Positions 1-5,638 of a stretch of 8,120 nucleotides of DNA are shown piece by piece (the first letter of the stretch is position 1; each line of letters opens with the position of its first letter). The stretch lies in the NCBI GenBank assembly GCA_013697395.1, contig JACCWY010000519.1, positions 1 to 8,120 on the forward strand, in the 5' to 3' direction. A program made the position numbers and the translations under genes. The stretch is from Chloroflexota bacterium. GTDB lineage: Bacteria; Chloroflexota; Limnocylindria; QHBO01. The notes below the pieces were generated by a model. The model ran no database searches and was not told the DNA's origin. It saw only the letters and a program-made list of their open reading frames with translations.

Positions 1-630
1 GCGCCAAGGCCTTCTCGATGACGGGCACCGCCCCGGCAGGGTCGTCTCGAGCGACGCCGAGCACCATGCCCAGTCCGCGGTGTGCCCTGGCGGCGCCCAT
101 CCGATCTCCGATCTCCTCGGCGGCGGCGAGGCTCTGCCCGAACAGGTCTTCCGCGGCATCGGCTTTGGTGGGACCGCCAAGAACGCTGCTCCAGAGCGTC
201 ACGAAGCCCATGTTGTGCAGAGAGACTCCACCTGGCCGTGCCGATCTCCGCTCTCGCGGACCAGGCTCAGGGCTTCCTCGTAATGACGCCGCGCAGCCTG
301 GTAATCGCCGCCCCACCACGCCAGCCCGCCGGCCGCACCGAGGGCGCGCGCTCGCACCTCTGACGAGGACCCGCCGAGCGCCAGCAACTGGTTTAGCGCC
401 CTGCGGCCCTCCCACCCCGGGCCGCGCAGCTGCCAGAACCGCCACAGGGCCGTCGCCGTCCGGAGCCCGATGTCAGCCTCGCCGGCCTCGACCGCCCAGC
501 GGATGGCGAGCCGGAGGTTCGGCGCCTCCTGTTCGCACCGGTCCGGCCAGACAGGCTGCTCGTCGGCGGTCAGGTGGGGCTGCGCCTCCTCGACGAAGGC
601 CAGCAGGTAGGCCGCGAGACGGCGGTCCGT
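1..630 (-). pseudogene. Decayed C-terminal TPR region of an AfsR/LuxR-type ATPase transcriptional regulator
   Basis: Read from about 630 down to 1, the minus strand gives a protein typical of the C-terminal half of large AfsR/LuxR-type regulators, downstream of the NB-ARC ATPase. Starting at RLAAYLLAFVEEAQPHL it continues through APNLRLAIRWAVEAGE, then TALWRFWQLRG, then the TPR-like GDYQAARRHYEEALSLVRESGDR. The frame stops at 199-201, but sense resumes in another frame (HNMGFVTLW, then AAEEIGDRMGAARAHRGLGMV) to the window edge. A 2-nt expansion, or equivalent -1 change, in the short AG run at 219-225 explains this. Upstream of about 620 the family match is lost and the frame has a stop at 667-669. 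A possible remnant, VVVDETRY, near 740-770 recalls the winged-helix segment before the TPRs. No DNA-binding or ATPase domain is present, so I call it a pseudogene. Sequencing error could explain one frameshift but not the missing N-terminus. The family assignment is firm; the start is approximate. Confidence 0.75.
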
Positions 631-817
631 GGTCCTTGGCCACGCAACGCTCGATATGGTCCGCCGCTACGTGACCCTGTCGGAGGCGGACCTCGTCGCG
701 CGGCATCGCACGGCGTCGCCGGCGGATCGGCTCGCCGGCGTGAGGGGGTAGCGGGTCTCGTCCACAACCACCCGACTGGGGATCCGACGGGGCATGTGAA
801 ATCCCGTGTCTTTGGCG

Positions 818-985
818 GACCCGGGTCGGATTGCGGCGTTCAGCAGCCTCGTGCTCTCGGGGATGTGGCGCTCGAAAACGAGGCCCACTTCACGTTGCCC
901 TTGAGGTCGCGGACTTCCTTGTCGAGGTCGCGCCGAAGGTCGGCGTCGGTGATGCGGGCGATGAGTTCTTCGAGGAGGGCCAAGG
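818..985 (-). pseudogene. N-terminal remnant of a site-specific DNA (adenine) methyltransferase, frameshifted
   Basis: From a possible TTG start at 985-983, behind an AGGGG-like ribosome binding site, the minus strand reads LALLEELIARITDADLRRDL, followed by KEVRDLKGNVK. After a one-base frameshift near 893 it continues as GLVFERHIPESTRLL, then NAAIRPGS. From memory this is the N-terminal helical segment plus the GLVFE(K/R)H(L/I)PE motif of type III/Mod-like and related restriction-system methylases; I cannot run a search to confirm it. Only about 55 residues survive. The catalytic (D/N)PPY and SAM-binding motifs are absent, and after RPGS the match ends. The fragment then abuts, in the same direction, the regulator remnant. 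The piece is probably a relic of a restriction-modification or defence gene deleted from its catalytic domain onward. Confidence 0.55.
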
Positions 986-1191
986 AACATCCCCTGAGGT
1001 TGTGGTGGGCTGCCGAAGTTCCGCATTTCAGGGCTGGGCTAGACCGACAGACTGGCTGAAATGGGCGAAGCGAGCACGCACATTCTGTCCGCTGGCTCAG
1101 GGTTTCGCGAGACACTCTGTGGGGCCAGATGGGCATCACGCATGGGCCGCATGGTTAACTCTGATATCCCTTGCGGGTTGATCGGAGATTC
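986..1191. other. Intergenic region upstream of the ABC exporter
   Basis: These 206 bases separate the methylase remnant from the exporter genes and should contain the exporter promoter. I see no convincing -35/-10 pair. An AT-richer patch, GGTTAACTCTGATATCC at 1153-1169, includes TGATAT as a possible -10 without a good -35. No strong inverted repeat that would mark an operator is evident. Confidence 0.4.
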
Positions 1192-2511
1192 ATGCGAGTC
1201 CTAACCGACGCTGACCCTGGGCATCCTGGCACACCATCACCGTCGGGCTATCTGCTCTGGGTCGCCAATCAGCAGAAGGGGAGCATGGCGGCCCAGGTCG
1301 TGTTCGACACGATGTGGCTGGTGGGCCTTACCCTGATGCCCTGGGCCATCGGCCGGGCTCTCGACGAAGGCATCCTTGCCTCCGACTACGACCGGCTGCT
1401 GTTCTGGGTGGCAATCCTTCTTGGCTTGTCCGTCATGCAGGCGGCGACTCAGGCGCTCCGTTACCGGGCGGCTGTGCACAACTGGATGCAGGCCGGCTTC
1501 CGGTCGGTGCGGATCCTTGGCCACCACATCACCCGCACCGGCCAGGCCCTGACGGCGCAGAAGTCGACGGGCGAGATCGCAGCCGTCGGGTCGGATGCGA
1601 TGCAACTGGCCAGCATCTACTTCATGACGAGTGGCCTGATCTCGTCGTTAATTTCCTTCGCCATCGTCGCGATCATCGTGCTGAACGCTTCGATCAGCCT
1701 GGGCCTCGTCGTGCTGATCGGAGTGCCAGCACTTTCAGGCCTGCTCTTTGTCGTGGTCAATCCGCTCAAGGCACGTCAGGCGGCCCACCGTGAGGCGACA
1801 GGGCAGATGGCGGCTTTGGGTGCCGACACGGTGGCGGGCTTGCGGGTGCTGCGTGGGATCGGTGGCGAAAACATCTTCGTCGACCTCTACCGCGCGAAGT
1901 CACGGATCGCCCAGCTGGCCGGGAACGAGGTGGCCGGGCCGGTCGCGCTCGTCGAGGCACTGCTCGTGCTGATGGCGGGCATCCTCGCTGTCGGCCTGAC
2001 CTGGCTCGGGGCGGTCCAGGCGGTGAACGGTCAGATCCAGCCCGGCGAACTCGTGTCGCTCTATGGCTATGCAGGATTCCTTTTGCTACCGATCCGGCTG
2101 GCGGCTGACGCGATCTCGACGCTGATCCGCTCGCTCATCGGTGCGAAACGCCTGCTCGCCGTGCTAGAAGTCCGACCTGCCACAGATGATCATGAGGTTT
2201 CCGGCAGCGCGCCGACCGAGCCAAGCGTGCTGGTCGACACCAGATCCGGAGTGCGAATCGAACCAGGCGCTGTGGTGGCAATTGTCAGCGCGGATCCGGC
2301 CGAATCTGCCGAAGTAGCGGACCGGCTGGCCCGATTCGACGATGCGGAACTTCAACACAGACCGGTCACCTGGGGCGGTCAGTCGATCACCCAGCTTCCG
2401 CTCGGCGACGTTCGCTCGCGGATCACACTGGCCGACTCGGACCCACAGTTCTTCACCGGAGTCTTCGCAGCGAGCTCGATCCGCACGCACAACGCACCGA
2501 TGCGCAAATAA
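1192..2511 (+). CDS. ABC exporter half-transporter subunit A, N-terminal piece (membrane domain plus start of a degenerate ATPase domain)
   Basis: Type I (ABC_membrane fold) exporter subunit. Residues about 31-315 hold six hydrophobic segments: about 35-57, 69-89, 141-165 and 168-190 as a pair, 250-280, and 285-308. A nucleotide-binding domain begins near 345. GAVVAIVSADPAESAE (359-374) stands where GxxGxGKS/T of Walker A should be, so the P-loop lysine and glycines are missing. The Q-loop region reads ADSDPQFFTG without the usual VPQ. The family alignment runs to FTGVFA (421-426) and then breaks at a frameshift; the last 13 residues are out-of-frame. The correct frame continues as ELDPHAQRTDAQI into the 2511-2918 ORF. 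I chose ATG 1192 because GGAG at 1184-1187 precedes it by 4 nt; TTG 1171 is in frame but has no ribosome binding site. The corrected subunit would be about 575 aa, normal for the family. It lies just before the partner subunit gene. The substrate is unknown; peptide, lipid or drug are all possible. Confidence 0.85.
   Translation: MRVLTDADPGHPGTPSPSGYLLWVANQQKGSMAAQVVFDTMWLVGLTLMPWAIGRALDEGILASDYDRLLFWVAILLGLSVMQAATQALRYRAAVHNWMQAGFRSVRILGHHITRTGQALTAQKSTGEIAAVGSDAMQLASIYFMTSGLISSLISFAIVAIIVLNASISLGLVVLIGVPALSGLLFVVVNPLKARQAAHREATGQMAALGADTVAGLRVLRGIGGENIFVDLYRAKSRIAQLAGNEVAGPVALVEALLVLMAGILAVGLTWLGAVQAVNGQIQPGELVSLYGYAGFLLLPIRLAADAISTLIRSLIGAKRLLAVLEVRPATDDHEVSGSAPTEPSVLVDTRSGVRIEPGAVVAIVSADPAESAEVADRLARFDDAELQHRPVTWGGQSITQLPLGDVRSRITLADSDPQFFTGVFAASSIRTHNAPMRK
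2470..2475 (+). other. Frameshift site splitting ABC subunit A (one base missing)
   Basis: Up to GCA at 2467-2469 the frame that starts at 1192 matches the exporter family. From GAG at 2472-2474 the family-like sequence (ELDPHAQRTDAQIMDALHAAS) lies in the frame of the next ORF. The codon between them has only two bases (GC, 2470-2471), so one base is missing relative to an intact gene. There is no slippery heptamer here. The upstream frame ends at TAA 2509-2511, which overlaps ATG 2511-2513. Confidence 0.75.
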
Positions 2512-2918
2512 TGGACGCTCTTCATGCGGCCAGTGCCACGGACATCGTTGAGTCCCTCCCCGATGGGCTGAATGTGGTCATGGCGGAGCGTGGTCGCACC
2601 TTCTCCGGCGGCCAGCGTCAGCGCCTTGGCCTGGCGCGAGCGTTGCTCACTGAGGCAGAGGTCCTGCTACTGATCGAGCCGACAGCGGCAGTTGACGTAC
2701 ACACGGAAGCGCGGATCGGGGCACGACTTCCGGCCGCACGAAAGGGTGCGCGACCCGGCGCCTCGACCGTGATCACCACCACAAGCCCATTGCTGCTTGG
2801 TCACGTCGACAAGGTGCTCTACATCGTGGGCGGCTCCGTCGTCGCGGCGGGAACCCATCGTGAACTGATGGAGTCCGACCCCAACTACAGCGCCACTGTC
2901 CTGAGAGATCAGGAGTAG
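2511..2918 (+). CDS. ABC exporter half-transporter subunit A, C-terminal ATPase piece (signature motif retained)
   Basis: This is the second half of the subunit A nucleotide-binding domain, detached by the frameshift. It carries an intact signature FSGGQRQR (residues 31-38), which in ABC dimers acts on ATP held by the other subunit. Its own catalytic motifs are altered. Walker B is LLLIEPT (52-58), with the Mg-binding Asp replaced by Ile but the Glu kept. The D-loop is AAVD. The H-loop is TTTSP (89-93), with no histidine. The annotated ATG overlaps the upstream stop (TAATG), so translation by termination-reinitiation is conceivable; no separate ribosome binding site is obvious. In-frame homology extends upstream of this ATG to about 2472, so the ORF is a fragment of a longer gene and not an independent protein. 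The stop at 2916-2918 lies 2 nt before the partner gene. Confidence 0.8.
   Translation: MDALHAASATDIVESLPDGLNVVMAERGRTFSGGQRQRLGLARALLTEAEVLLLIEPTAAVDVHTEARIGARLPAARKGARPGASTVITTTSPLLLGHVDKVLYIVGGSVVAAGTHRELMESDPNYSATVLRDQE
2911..2915 (+). promoter_or_regulatory. Ribosome binding site AGGAG for ABC subunit B, inside the end of subunit A
   Basis: AGGAG lies 5 nt before ATG 2921 and is embedded in the last codons of the upstream ORF. It fixes the start of subunit B and implies coupled translation of the two exporter genes. Confidence 0.75.
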
Positions 2919-2920
2919 GC

Positions 2921-4666
2921 ATGGCCGAAACCGGGTTCCCGATCGCGAGTGCAGCCCAGGTACGCGCCATGGCGAGGAAATTGATGAGCCGGCAACGGAG
3001 CGGGCTGGTGAAGGTGACCCTGCTCTTCGGCCTTGCCGCCGCAGCCGGATTGACGAGCCCATGGCTCCTTGGCCGGATGGTGAACGCCGTGGTCGAGGGG
3101 ACGACGTTCGCTGAGATCACCGTGCTGGCGATCGCGATGCTCATCTTCTTGCTGATGCAGACCGTGCTGGTCTGGTTCGCCAACAAGACAGCCATGGTCC
3201 TCGGCGAGAAGGTCCTTGCGCAGTTGCGCGAGGACTTCATCGCATCCGTCACGAGGCTTCCCCTGTCGACGGTGGAAAGCGCCGGGACCGGTGATCTCGT
3301 GACTCGGACCACGACCGACATCGATGCGGTGTCGAACGCCGTCCGTTATGCCGTGCCGCAGATCGTCATCACGACGGCGACGACCGTCGCAACTGTGGCC
3401 GCGGCCGTCCTTGTGAGTCCCCTACTGTCTCTGGCTTTGCTCGTCGGCCTCCCGCTGCTTGTTGCCGTGACGCGGTGGTATCTCCGCCGCTCACCGAGTG
3501 CCTACCGGGAGGTCCGTCAGTCCTATTCCAGGCTCAACAGCGCTTTGACCGAAACCGTCGAAGGCGCGCGCACGGTCGACGCGCTCGATCTCGGCTGGAG
3601 TCGTCGAATGGTGCTGGACGCAGCCATCCACCGTGCGTACACCACCAGGCGCACGACGTTGTGGCTACAGACGATTCTCTATCCAGCGACAGGTTTCGCG
3701 TTCTCCCTGCCTATCCTGGCGACACTGCTCTGGGGCGGTTGGCTCGCCCAGCGCGACCTGGTTACCGCGGGTGCGGTGGCCACGATGACGCTGTATGCCG
3801 TACAGGCATTCCGTCCGGTGGAGGAGTTGATCAGGTGGCTGGATGAGTTGCAGACCGGCGCGGTCGCGCTCGGCCGGATTATCGGCGTGGAGCACGTGCC
3901 GCCCGACCGGAAGCCGAGCAGTGTCGAGCCCACGAGTGACGACATCGCACTCGCCGACGTCACCTATGCGTATCTCCCCGGACGTGACGTGCTGCACGGC
4001 GTCTCCTTGGACCTCAGACGCGGCGAACGGCTGGCCATGGTGGGGCCCTCGGGTTCCGGCAAGTCGACGATCGGCCGGTTGATTGCCGGTGTCTATGCCC
4101 CAGCAAGCGGCGCGGCCACGGTCGGTGGCGTCCCGCTGGTGGATCGCCCGTTGGAGAAGTTGCGCAGCGAGGTTGGCCTCATCACCCAGGAACACCACGT
4201 CTTTGTCGGCAGCATCGCCGACAACGTACGGCTCGGCAAGGCCGATGCCACTCGGAACGAAATCGAAGCGGCGCTCACGGTGGTGGGCGCCCTCGACTGG
4301 GCGCGTGGATCGCCCGAGGGCCTCGACACACGAGTCGGATCCGGTGGTCATCGCCTCACACCGGCCCAAGAGCAGGAACTGGCGCTGGCTCGCTTGATCC
4401 TCGCCGACCCACACACGCTGGTGCTCGACGAGGCCACTTCACTGCTCGATCCGCGGGCCGCCCGCGCCGCAGAGAGATCACTAGGCTCGGTATTACAGGG
4501 GCGTACGGTCGTGGCGATTGCCCACCGGCTGCATACGGCTCTTGATGCTGATCGGATCGCCGTAGTCGAGGACGGCCGGATCACCGAACTCGGCTCTCAC
4601 GACGACCTGCTGCAGCAGAACGGCCCGTATGCGGCACTATGGCACTCTTGGCGCGATCAAGGCTGA
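2921..4666 (+). CDS. ABC exporter half-transporter subunit B (ATPase-competent, degenerate signature)
   Basis: A 581-aa fused membrane and ATPase subunit of the type I exporter family, at full family length. Hydrophobic segments lie at about 30-55, 66-88, 145-167, 168-185, 251-275 and 280-300. The ATPase domain (about 341-575) has canonical Walker A GPSGSGKST (375-383), Q-loop Gln423, Walker B TLVLDE (499-504) with D-loop SLLD (507-510), and H-loop His535 in AIAHRL. The signature that should read LSGGQ is LTPAQ (479-483), followed by EQELALAR. With subunit A this makes a heterodimer that has one consensus composite ATP site (B Walker A/B/H plus A signature) and one fully degenerate site. Such asymmetry is known for heterodimeric exporters such as TM287/288 and TmrAB, though it is more extreme here. 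ATG 2921 is set by AGGAG at 2911-2915. RamA/RamB of the SapB locus are a comparable actinomycete pair, but I see no lanthionine synthetase here. The substrate is unknown. Confidence 0.92.
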   Translation: MAETGFPIASAAQVRAMARKLMSRQRSGLVKVTLLFGLAAAAGLTSPWLLGRMVNAVVEGTTFAEITVLAIAMLIFLLMQTVLVWFANKTAMVLGEKVLAQLREDFIASVTRLPLSTVESAGTGDLVTRTTTDIDAVSNAVRYAVPQIVITTATTVATVAAAVLVSPLLSLALLVGLPLLVAVTRWYLRRSPSAYREVRQSYSRLNSALTETVEGARTVDALDLGWSRRMVLDAAIHRAYTTRRTTLWLQTILYPATGFAFSLPILATLLWGGWLAQRDLVTAGAVATMTLYAVQAFRPVEELIRWLDELQTGAVALGRIIGVEHVPPDRKPSSVEPTSDDIALADVTYAYLPGRDVLHGVSLDLRRGERLAMVGPSGSGKSTIGRLIAGVYAPASGAATVGGVPLVDRPLEKLRSEVGLITQEHHVFVGSIADNVRLGKADATRNEIEAALTVVGALDWARGSPEGLDTRVGSGGHRLTPAQEQELALARLILADPHTLVLDEATSLLDPRAARAAERSLGSVLQGRTVVAIAHRLHTALDADRIAVVEDGRITELGSHDDLLQQNGPYAALWHSWRDQG

Positions 4667-4719
4667 TCAAGAGAGATTCAGGCCGCGGCCAGCTAGTTTT
4701 GCCAGTCCGACCTCTCATC

Positions 4720-4740
4720 GACACCGAGCGGCTCGGCGTC
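4720..4740 (+). terminator. GC-rich hairpin downstream of the ABC exporter operon
   Basis: GACACCGAG (4720-4728) and CTCGGCGTC (4732-4740) form a 9-bp stem with one A-C mismatch and a CGG loop, 54 nt after the subunit B stop. No T-run follows, as is common for actinomycete hairpin terminators. It could equally be an RNA-stabilising 3' hairpin. The 4667-4816 stretch otherwise holds nothing I recognise, apart from GATAAT at 4755-4760, a possible -10 element without a good -35. Confidence 0.4.
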
Positions 4741-4816
4741 ACGGCGACGGCCGAGATAATCGCCGGTCCCTTGCCCGAGCACAGACGCGAATCGCCGCCG
4801 CCGGTGCGGTGCCGAG

Positions 4817-4822
4817 AGGAGG
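4817..4822 (+). promoter_or_regulatory. Near-perfect Shine-Dalgarno AGGAGG ahead of a 20-codon ORF
   Basis: AGGAGG (within GAGAGGAGG) lies 6 nt before ATG 4829. It is the best ribosome binding site in the window and the main evidence that the short ORF is, or recently was, translated. Confidence 0.6.
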
Positions 4823-4828
4823 TTGCGA

Positions 4829-4891
4829 ATGGCGCTTGATCCATTGGCGGATTACGATATGCACGTGACTATCGCCGGGATGTGCGCCTGA
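4829..4891 (+). CDS. Putative 20-aa peptide (micro-ORF) downstream of the ABC exporter
   Basis: ATG 4829 to TGA 4889-4891 encodes 20 residues starting MALDPLADYDM and ending VTIAGMCA, behind AGGAGG with 6-nt spacing. I do not recognise the family. The C-terminus loosely recalls the (V)(S/T)I(D)GMC end of mycofactocin-type precursors, and ADYDMHV loosely recalls the FxLD motif of some lanthipeptide precursors. Both resemblances are short and no maturation enzyme is nearby, so neither supports a function. The stop falls inside the first copy of an 11-bp repeat (4884-4894). The ORF may therefore be the truncated 5' end of a longer gene whose remainder was replaced by recombination at that repeat. 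It lies about 160 nt after the exporter genes, so a co-transcribed exported peptide is possible but unproven. It could also be a leader peptide or chance. Confidence 0.35.
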   Translation: MALDPLADYDMHVTIAGMCA

Positions 4892-4894
4892 CTC
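4884..4894 (+). repeat. Copy 1 of the 11-bp motif GCRCCTRACTC
   Basis: GCGCCTGACTC. It overlaps the last codons and stop of the micro-ORF. The motif resembles the junction of the D-arm and the anticodon stem of the tRNA-Gln fragment downstream. Confidence 0.5.
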
Positions 4895-4938
4895 ACCCCG
4901 GAATTGGACGGAGATCGCCGTCCTCCACGCTCATGCGA

Positions 4939-5013
4939 TGGCTCGCGAGACCTGAATCTGGCGCCTAACTCTGGATCAGGAGATCGAAGGTTCGAATCCT
5001 TCCTCGCCAGCCA
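4939..5013 (+). tRNA. Degenerate tRNA-Gln(CUG): intact 3' half with CCA, unmatched 5' half (probable pseudo-tRNA or attachment-site scar)
   Basis: The 3' half is clear. The anticodon arm is CCTAA/TCAGG (4964-4968, 4976-4980) with one A-C mismatch. Its 7-nt loop, CTCTGGA, carries anticodon CTG at 4971-4973. The variable loop is AGATC. The T-arm is GAAGG-TTCGAAT-CCTTC (4986-5002). The 3' acceptor strand is CTCGCCA (5003-5009), followed by discriminator G and an encoded CCA (5011-5013). G73 and CTG fit tRNA-Gln. The expected 5' acceptor is TGGCGAG. At the correct distance (4939-4945) the sequence is TGGCTCG, pairing at five of seven positions. Position 8 is C instead of U, and the stretch 4948-4963 cannot form a D-arm with its conserved AA...GG loop. 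It is therefore either a decayed tRNA or the 3' half left as a duplicated attachment site by an element that integrated into a tRNA-Gln gene. I judge it not functional. Confidence 0.6.
4961..4971 (+). repeat. Copy 2 of the 11-bp motif, inside the tRNA fragment
   Basis: GCGCCTAACTC, forming the 5' side of the anticodon arm of the tRNA-Gln fragment. The A at 4967, where the other copies have G, creates the anticodon-stem mismatch. Confidence 0.5.
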
Positions 5014-5014
5014 A

Positions 5015-5038
5015 ACCACAAGGGGTTGTGGTCCTTTT
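5015..5038 (+). terminator. Rho-independent terminator behind the tRNA fragment
   Basis: ACCACAA (5015-5021) and TTGTGGT (5026-5032) form a perfect 7-bp stem with a GGGG loop, followed by CCTTTT (5033-5038). It starts 2 nt after the encoded CCA, the usual place for a tRNA terminator. This supports the right side of the fragment being original tRNA-locus sequence. Confidence 0.75.
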
Positions 5039-5154
5039 GCCGCGACGACCGCGACCAGTGGTGGTTCCCTCCCCTTCTCGTTAGGGTCTCCGCGGGCTCG
5101 TGCGGGGTGCCGGAAATCAGATTCCCACAATTCGTGCACGGACGACCACGATGA

Positions 5155-5165
5155 GCACCTGACTC
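5155..5165 (+). repeat. Copy 3 of the 11-bp motif
   Basis: GCACCTGACTC, followed by TTCGG. It starts 23 bp before copy 4. Confidence 0.5.
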
Positions 5166-5177
5166 TTCGGAGAAAGG

Positions 5178-5188
5178 GCACCTGACTC
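5178..5188 (+). repeat. Copy 4 of the 11-bp motif
   Basis: GCACCTGACTC, identical to copy 3. It is followed by ACCGGGG, which resembles the ACCCCGG after copy 1. Confidence 0.5.
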
Positions 5189-5248
5189 ACCGGGGTCATC
5201 AGAACAGTCGGCGCGGCGCAACCATCCCGGAGACCGTAAATCATGTGG

Positions 5249-5268
5249 GATCCGGCCAATACCGGATC
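5249..5268. repeat. Perfect inverted repeat GATCCGG-N6-CCGGATC
   Basis: GATCCGG (5249-5255) and CCGGATC (5262-5268) flank the 6-nt loop CCAATA. No T-run follows on either side. It could be an operator, a recombination site or a chance hairpin. It lies 10 bp before the inverted copy of the 11-bp motif. Confidence 0.4.
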
Positions 5269-5277
5269 GAGCGCCGA

Positions 5278-5288
5278 GAGTCAGATGC
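5278..5288 (-). repeat. Inverted copy of the 11-bp motif (one mismatch)
   Basis: GAGTCAGATGC is the reverse complement of GCATCTGACTC and differs from copies 3 and 4 at one position. Confidence 0.4.
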
Positions 5289-5638
5289 CTTGTCCACGTT
5301 CGTGGGCTTGCGATGCCCGCTTCGAGCCCCCTGCCCGGTCAGCGATGGGCTGATGGTCACGTATCAGGCGCGCGGACCCAAGAGCCACCGAGACCTTCTC
5401 CGAGACCAACCCGATCCGTTGCAGGATCGAGCCACGCGGTCGAGCCCTGGCCCCTAGGTCGGGGTCCTCGCTCCGGATGATCCGACCGTCCGGCAGCGTG
5501 ATGCGCAACGCCGGCAGGCGGTGCTCCCGACACGCAACCACACCACGGTAGCGGCCCCCGTCACCGACCGCACCCTCTGACCGTACCGCCCGGGGGGAAG
5601 CAATCCGGGACGAGGGCGGCCGCGCGGAGCGGCGGGCC

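Noticed and set aside
18..674. Long plus-strand ORF, 218 aa, Pro/Arg/Ala-rich
   Set aside because: It is the antisense shadow of the regulator remnant, with low-complexity Arg/Pro/Ala composition and no ribosome binding site.
1171..1191. TTG start adding 7 residues to ABC subunit A
   Set aside because: No Shine-Dalgarno precedes TTG 1171, while GGAG precedes ATG 1192.
2465..2513. Programmed ribosomal frameshifting in ABC subunit A
   Set aside because: There is no X-XXY-YYZ slippery heptamer or downstream pseudoknot near 2470, so a mutation or read error is likelier.
3665..4414. 249-aa minus-strand ORF opposite ABC subunit B
   Set aside because: It is a mirror frame of a strongly supported gene in GC-rich DNA, with no family features.
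4811..4894. Lanthipeptide, lasso-peptide or mycofactocin cluster
   Set aside because: No lanthionine synthetase, lasso cyclase, radical SAM enzyme or protease gene is in the window. One 20-codon ORF with one Cys does not support the call.
5155..5188. CRISPR-like repeats
   Set aside because: The repeats are only 11 bp, the tandem pair has a 12-bp spacer, and the other copies are irregularly spaced and in mixed orientation.
4852..5259. 135-aa minus-strand ORF containing WLARKDSNLRSPDPE
   Set aside because: This phrase comes from translating the antisense of a tRNA T-arm and acceptor end. It is a well-known spurious ORF signature, and the ORF has no start signal of its own.
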